Assembly: GCF_025145845.1 (NCBI RefSeq) | Contig: NZ_CP102253.1 | Coordinates: 1,426,001-1,490,000 of the forward strand | Direction of reading: 5' to 3' | DNA from: Alistipes shahii WAL 8301 | GTDB taxonomy: Bacteria > Bacteroidota > Bacteroidia > Bacteroidales > Rikenellaceae | DNA length: 64,000 nucleotides | In this document: positions 59,935 to 64,000 of the stretch, in pieces | How positions within the stretch are numbered: the stretch's first letter is position 1 | How the letters are laid out: every line of letters starts with the position of its first letter | Translations under genes and position numbers: made by a program | Notes under the pieces: model-generated | What the model was told of the DNA's origin: nothing | Database searches by the model: none | Seen by the model: only the letters and a program-made list of their open reading frames with translations

Positions 59935-61035
59935 ATGGCTTTCAATAATATTTATCAAGGAAAAAGAGTCCTTGTTACCGGAAATACCGGATTCAAAGGC
60001 AGTTGGTTAAGTACATGGCTCATCTCGCTTGGAGCAAAAGTTTACGGCTATGCCGATGGCATTCCCTCAAATCCGTCAATGTTCGAAACCATTGGTCTCG
60101 ACAAAAAGGTCAATCATAAGAATGGAGACATTCGCGATGGAGTAATGTTCAACGATTTTGTTCAGTCAGTTCGCCCTAACTTCATATTCCATCTTGCGGC
60201 TCAGGCCATCGTCTCAACATCGTATGCAGAACCTTTAGACACATTGACAACAAATGCTGTAGGAACTGCTGTTGTATTGGAGGCAATCCGAAAGATTGAT
60301 TGGGAATGTACTTGTGTAATCATAACCTCAGACAAAGCCTATGATAACGTTGAATGGATATGGGGCTACCGTGAGAATGATTCTATGGGAGGCAAGGATG
60401 TATATTCCGGATCGAAAGGCGCCGCAGAACTTGTATTAAAATGCTGGTGGCATTCATTTGTGAAACACATGCCGAATATTCGTCTTGGTATTGCCCGCGC
60501 CGGGAATGTAATTGGAGGAGGTGATTGGGCTAAAGACCGCATTATTGTGGACTGTGTGAAGGCATTCTCAACAGGCAACTGTGTTGAAATCAGATCGCCT
60601 AAAGCCACTCGTCCATGGCAGCATGTATTGGAACCATTAAGTGGCTATCTAACACTTGGTCAATATCTATCCGAAGGGAAATGTGAAAATGGAGAGGCAT
60701 TCAATTTCGGGCCAAGGGCAGAACAGTCCAAAACAGTTTTGGAGTTGGTTCAGGATCTCTCTTCCTTGTGGGGACTTAACCCGGACTCGACTGTGAAACT
60801 TACGGGCAATGTGCCCTTTCACGAAGCAACACTTCTCAAATTAAATTGCGATAAAGCTCTTGCTTATCTCAATTGGCATTCAACGCTTAACTATGACCAA
60901 TGTGTAGACTTTATTGCTGACTGGTACAGAGCCTACTACATAGACAAATCGTCTGATTTATACAGACTGACAATGGAACAAATTGATAAATACACTGCCG
61001 CAGCTGCGCAGCAAAAACTTGCTTGGGCCTTATGA
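59935..61035 (+). CDS. rfbG: CDP-glucose 4,6-dehydratase
   Basis: A 366-residue SDR enzyme from the ATG at 59935 (MAFNNIYQGKRVLVTGNTGF). Conserved GNTGFKGSWLSTWLISLGAK, FHLAAQAIVSTSYAEPLDTL (about 86-105), ITSDKAYDNVEWIWGYREND (about 131-150) and the catalytic YSGSKGAAELVLKCW (about 157-171) identify RfbG. It forms CDP-4-keto-6-deoxyglucose. The rfbF stop precedes it by 4 bases, and ATGA overlaps the next gene. Confidence 0.97.
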   Translation: MAFNNIYQGKRVLVTGNTGFKGSWLSTWLISLGAKVYGYADGIPSNPSMFETIGLDKKVNHKNGDIRDGVMFNDFVQSVRPNFIFHLAAQAIVSTSYAEPLDTLTTNAVGTAVVLEAIRKIDWECTCVIITSDKAYDNVEWIWGYRENDSMGGKDVYSGSKGAAELVLKCWWHSFVKHMPNIRLGIARAGNVIGGGDWAKDRIIVDCVKAFSTGNCVEIRSPKATRPWQHVLEPLSGYLTLGQYLSEGKCENGEAFNFGPRAEQSKTVLELVQDLSSLWGLNPDSTVKLTGNVPFHEATLLKLNCDKALAYLNWHSTLNYDQCVDFIADWYRAYYIDKSSDLYRLTMEQIDKYTAAAAQQKLAWAL

Positions 61036-61466
61036 TTGAAGGAGTTATACTTGCGCCTCTGAAGCGTATCTCCGTCACAAAAGGTGATATATTTTATGCG
61101 CTTAAATCCTCAGATGCTGTGTATAGCGGTTTTGGGGAGGCATACTTCTCCGAAATTCACCCCAAAGAAATCAAAGGGTGGAAACGCCACAAGCGCATGA
61201 CGTTAAACATAATACCGGTCAACGGAGCAATTGGTTTTGTGTTGTATGATAATCGTCCAGGCAGTTCCACTTATGGAGAGTTCGAGCATATTGTTTTATC
61301 TAGGAACAACAATTATCAGCGTCTGACGGTACCACCCGGACTATGGATGGCATTCTACTGCGCAAGCAACGACACTGCAATGTTGATGGATATAATTCCT
61401 GAGCCACATGATCCTGATGAAGCAGACAGACTTGATCTTTCGGCAATAAAATATGATTTTATATGA
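61032..61466 (+). CDS. RmlC-like epimerase of the CDP-6-deoxyhexose module
   Basis: A 144-residue cupin protein from the ATG at 61032 (MIEGVILAPLKRISVTKGDI). EIHPKEIKGWKRHKRMTLNI (about 41-60), VNGAIGFVLYDNRPGS (about 64-79) and TVPPGLWMAFYCASND (about 101-116) parallel RmlC, but it is about 40 residues shorter. Its place between rfbG and a reductase-like gene points to 3- and/or 5-epimerisation of CDP-4-keto-6-deoxyglucose. The catalytic His of RmlC is not obvious, so the exact reaction is uncertain. Confidence 0.75.
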   Translation: MIEGVILAPLKRISVTKGDIFYALKSSDAVYSGFGEAYFSEIHPKEIKGWKRHKRMTLNIIPVNGAIGFVLYDNRPGSSTYGEFEHIVLSRNNNYQRLTVPPGLWMAFYCASNDTAMLMDIIPEPHDPDEADRLDLSAIKYDFI

Positions 61467-62338
61467 ACATACTCATAACAGGAGCCACAGGATTTATAGG
61501 AACAGTATTGGTCCCAAAACTACTGTCACATTTTCCTAAAAGTCGAATACTATGTATTGTACAAAATACGGAGAAATTTCGGAGCATATACAATATAGTC
61601 CAAAACATTGAGTGCTGCAGGGGAGTTGACAAGGCGGCCATAAATAGATTTAATCCTGAGTACATTATACATTTGGCAGCATACAACACATCGGACGAAG
61701 GTGAACAAGTAATTGAGCCATTGATATCCTCCAATATATTATTTGGAGTACGGCTATTGGAATTTATCTCTCATTTGAATGGAATAAAACTATTTATAAA
61801 CACAGGTTCGTTCTCTCAGTATGCGCAAAACGATGCATATCTTTATTCTGCATCAAAAAGTGCATTCGATGTTTTTCTTCGATTCTATGCAAATCACCAT
61901 AACCTAAAATACATCACGGCTGTGCCATATTCAGTGTATGGCGGCAAATCGACCGTGAAGCGCTTATTTGATTATATTGTGGATTCGATGGATGCTGTTG
62001 AACCGGTAAAAATGACTCCCGGATTGCAGGAGCTGGATTTTATTCATGTGGAAGATGTCGCTAATTTTTATATCTCAGCCATAGAGCATGCGCAAAAATT
62101 CACATCGGGCGACATTATTCACTTAGGCACAGGAAGAACCTACACATTGCGGGAAGTTGTGGAGATATTTGAACGTATAAGTTCTAAGAAATGTAACATA
62201 GAATGGGGCGGACGTCCATATAGAGATACAGACATAATGTATGCCTGCGCCCCTACACATACAGCACCGTACAAGATCTGGTCTCCTCAAATAACAATTG
62301 CACAAGGAATTAAACTATTCATCTCAAACTTTGATTGA
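61463..62338 (+). CDS. NAD(P)-dependent SDR reductase/epimerase of the CDP-6-deoxyhexose module
   Basis: A 291-residue extended SDR protein: MNILITGATGFIGTVLVPKL (1-20), IIHLAAYNTSDEGEQ (about 70-84), INTGSFSQYAQND (about 111-123) and the active-site YLYSASKSAFDVFLRFYANH (about 124-143). Together with rfbF, rfbG and the RmlC-like gene it should complete a CDP-6-deoxyhexose by reducing the 4-keto group. No ddhC (3-dehydrase) gene is present, so a 3,6-dideoxy sugar is not expected. It overlaps the epimerase gene by 4 bases. Confidence 0.8.
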   Translation: MNILITGATGFIGTVLVPKLLSHFPKSRILCIVQNTEKFRSIYNIVQNIECCRGVDKAAINRFNPEYIIHLAAYNTSDEGEQVIEPLISSNILFGVRLLEFISHLNGIKLFINTGSFSQYAQNDAYLYSASKSAFDVFLRFYANHHNLKYITAVPYSVYGGKSTVKRLFDYIVDSMDAVEPVKMTPGLQELDFIHVEDVANFYISAIEHAQKFTSGDIIHLGTGRTYTLREVVEIFERISSKKCNIEWGGRPYRDTDIMYACAPTHTAPYKIWSPQITIAQGIKLFISNFD

Positions 62339-62546
62339 GAGTTATTTCAATACAAAGAGAGCGCATAATTTGTTGGAGACGTCACGACAATATTGATGTT
62401 TATACCTCATGATTTCCTTTAGTCGTGTAGCCTTCAACTATTAATTTATATGGCCAAAAAATCTATTGTTCAGTTACACATATAGTATATAGAGATCACT
62501 TTAACTATTCCGCTATATCTTAGGTTTTATCTTTTTGTCATAAATC

Positions 62547-63659
62547 ATGAAAATTATAGTGTTATCATCTCATACCCCGAGTCTATTTTGGTTTCGGATA
62601 GATATGATGCGTGCATTTATAAAAACAGGCGCTTCAATTGTCGCCGTAGGACAAGAATCTGAAAATATATGGGGTGACAAGTTTGCAGCAGAGGGAATTG
62701 CATATAGACAAATTCCCGTAAGTCGCAATGGGCTTAATATACTGGCCGACATCAAGACTTTTGGGGCTTTAACACAATTGATTAGAGAGATCAAACCCGA
62801 TAAGATATTTACATATCAAGCCAAGACAATTGTTTACGGCTCTCTTGCAGCGCGTATTGTTGATAAGCACATCGAGGTTTATCCCATGATGGCAGGACTA
62901 GGTTCTATTTTGAGAAGCAAAGGATTGAAGAATGAGATAATTAAGTGCGTTTTAAACATTCAATATTCATTGGCATTTAGGAACTCATGCAAGGTAATTT
63001 TTCAAAACTCTGACGACAAGGATGAAATAGTAAGACTCGGTCTGGTATCAGAAGAAAAAACCGCTCTTGTCCATGGATCAGGGGTTAATGTATCAAAATT
63101 TATTGAAAGTCCTCTTCCCTCAGAAAGGAAAGCTATTCTTTATATCGGGCGTCTGATAGCCGACAAAGGAGTTCGGGAGTATCTTTCTGTGGCTAAGAAA
63201 CTTAAAATCAACCGACCAGAGACTCGTTGTATACTCGTAGGCCCGTTTGATACAAATCCAAGTGCAATTACTGTAGAAGAACTTCAACCCTATATTGATA
63301 ATGGAATTATAGAATATTTTGGCGAACAAAAAGATGTACGTCCTTATATAAAACAATGTTCCGTGTATGTGTTACCGTCTTACCATGAAGGTACTCCCAA
63401 ATCAGTTTTGGAAGCAATGGCTATGGGACGTCCTATTGTCACATCGGATGCTCCAGGTTGTCGCGAAACGGTTGTCAACGGCAAGAATGGTTTTCTCGTT
63501 CCTGTGAAAGATGTAGATGCACTTGAAAATGCAATTGTGCAGATTCTTGACAACGAAAATCTAGCAGCTTCATTCGGGAAGGAAAGTCGCAAAATGGCTG
63601 AGAATATTTTCGATGTAAATAAGGTGAATGCAGATATAATGAAGATTATGAAAATATGA
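62547..63659 (+). CDS. Glycosyltransferase family 4 (PglA/WbpH-like)
   Basis: A 370-residue GT-B enzyme. MKIIVLSSHTPSLFWFRIDM (1-20), TYQAKTIVYGSLAARI (about 90-105), VYPMMAGLGSILRSKG (about 112-127), HGSGVNVSKF, ILYIGRLIADKGVREYLSVA and the donor motif VLPSYHEGTPKSVLEAMAMG (about 274-293) are as in enzymes that extend a HexNAc-diphospho-undecaprenol. It is followed by the initiating transferase gene with a 4-base overlap, so it probably adds the second sugar. The 208-base gap before it holds no gene. Confidence 0.94.
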   Translation: MKIIVLSSHTPSLFWFRIDMMRAFIKTGASIVAVGQESENIWGDKFAAEGIAYRQIPVSRNGLNILADIKTFGALTQLIREIKPDKIFTYQAKTIVYGSLAARIVDKHIEVYPMMAGLGSILRSKGLKNEIIKCVLNIQYSLAFRNSCKVIFQNSDDKDEIVRLGLVSEEKTALVHGSGVNVSKFIESPLPSERKAILYIGRLIADKGVREYLSVAKKLKINRPETRCILVGPFDTNPSAITVEELQPYIDNGIIEYFGEQKDVRPYIKQCSVYVLPSYHEGTPKSVLEAMAMGRPIVTSDAPGCRETVVNGKNGFLVPVKDVDALENAIVQILDNENLAASFGKESRKMAENIFDVNKVNADIMKIMKI

Positions 63660-64000
63660 ATTATTTGATTTTATTTATTATTCTATTCTTAATCGAGCAA
63701 GTATATTTCCGCATAGCAGATCGATTCAACATCATCGACAAACCCAACGAACGGAGTTCTCACAAAAGTATCACACTCCGGGGGGGGGAATCATATTCTT
63801 GTTCGGAGCTTGGCTTTATGCCGCATTCTTTGGATTACAATACCCTTGGTTCCTGACAGGTCTCTCCCTGGTTGCCATCATCAGTTTCATCGATGACATT
63901 CACTCTTTACCCGACAGCATTCGCTTGGTCGTGCAATTTATCGCCATGTTCCTGATGTTCCAGCAATTTGGAATTCTGAATTGGGAAAGTTGGTGGATCA
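63656..64000 (+). pseudogene. WecA/WbpL-like initiating sugar-1-P transferase, out of frame at a G9 tract, runs off the window
   Basis: The frame opens MNYLILFIILFLIEQVYFRI and has the family's FNIIDKPNERSSHKSITLRG (about 24-43). At the G9 run (63780-63788) it shifts and stops at 63856. The true continuation, IIFLFGAWLYAAFFGLQYPW, then FIDDIHSLPDSIRLVVQF with the paired aspartates, is in the other frame and open to the window end. Eight or eleven G would restore it (eleven gives the usual LRGGGII). It is either phase-off, a pseudogene, or a homopolymer miscall. Confidence 0.85.

Overview
The window looks like chromosomal DNA from a gut Bacteroidota, most likely Alistipes (Rikenellaceae). The inference rests on protein families (DUF3575/DUF3868, BACON-LRR lipoproteins, OmpP1/FadL, UpxY antiterminators), on TTTG-N19/21-TAnnTTTG promoters typical of this phylum, and on the GC-rich backbone. 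Genus is inference; phylum is well supported.

Layout. 1-10.4 kb is GC-rich core-like DNA: a fimbria-type DUF3575/DUF3868 operon, a cystatin-like lipoprotein, a DUF488 gene with a VOC remnant coupled to it, an ECF sigma factor, a CDF metal exporter, proS, an OmpP1/FadL porin and a low-complexity lipoprotein. A tRNA-Ser(CGA) at 10.74 kb is followed by a tyrosine recombinase, a small RhuM-like gene, three tandem BACON-LRR lipoprotein genes (the first split by an IS3-family element), two HTH genes and about 1.5 kb of gene-free DNA rich in 12-bp repeats and hairpins. This looks like an integrative island, but no right attachment site was found. A frameshifted IS256-family element follows.

21.7-64 kb holds two divergent surface-polysaccharide operons. 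The left one (minus strand, 43978 down to 21773) runs upxY, a WecA-like initiating transferase, Wzx, acyl- and glycosyltransferases, Wzy, an O-acyltransferase split by an IS4-family element, a membrane nucleotidyltransferase, an Alg13/Alg14-type pair and rmlCADB for dTDP-L-rhamnose. The right one (plus strand, 44676 to beyond 64000) runs upxY, a CapD/WbpM dehydratase, a WbpP-like epimerase, a WbpA/WecC-like dehydrogenase, glycosyltransferases, an EpsG-like polymerase, Wzx (frameshifted), a CDP-6-deoxyhexose module and a second initiating transferase that is out of frame at a G9 tract.

The most interesting element lies between the operons. A perfect 16-bp inverted repeat (44163-44178 and 44467-44482) encloses 288 bp that carry one consensus promoter aimed at the left operon. 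The repeats lie 184 and 193 bases from the two upxY starts. This is the architecture of an invertible promoter that would switch transcription between two capsules. Two G9 tracts in the right operon (rfbF and the initiating transferase) may add slippage-based phase variation. Both ideas come from sequence alone and need long-read or population data.
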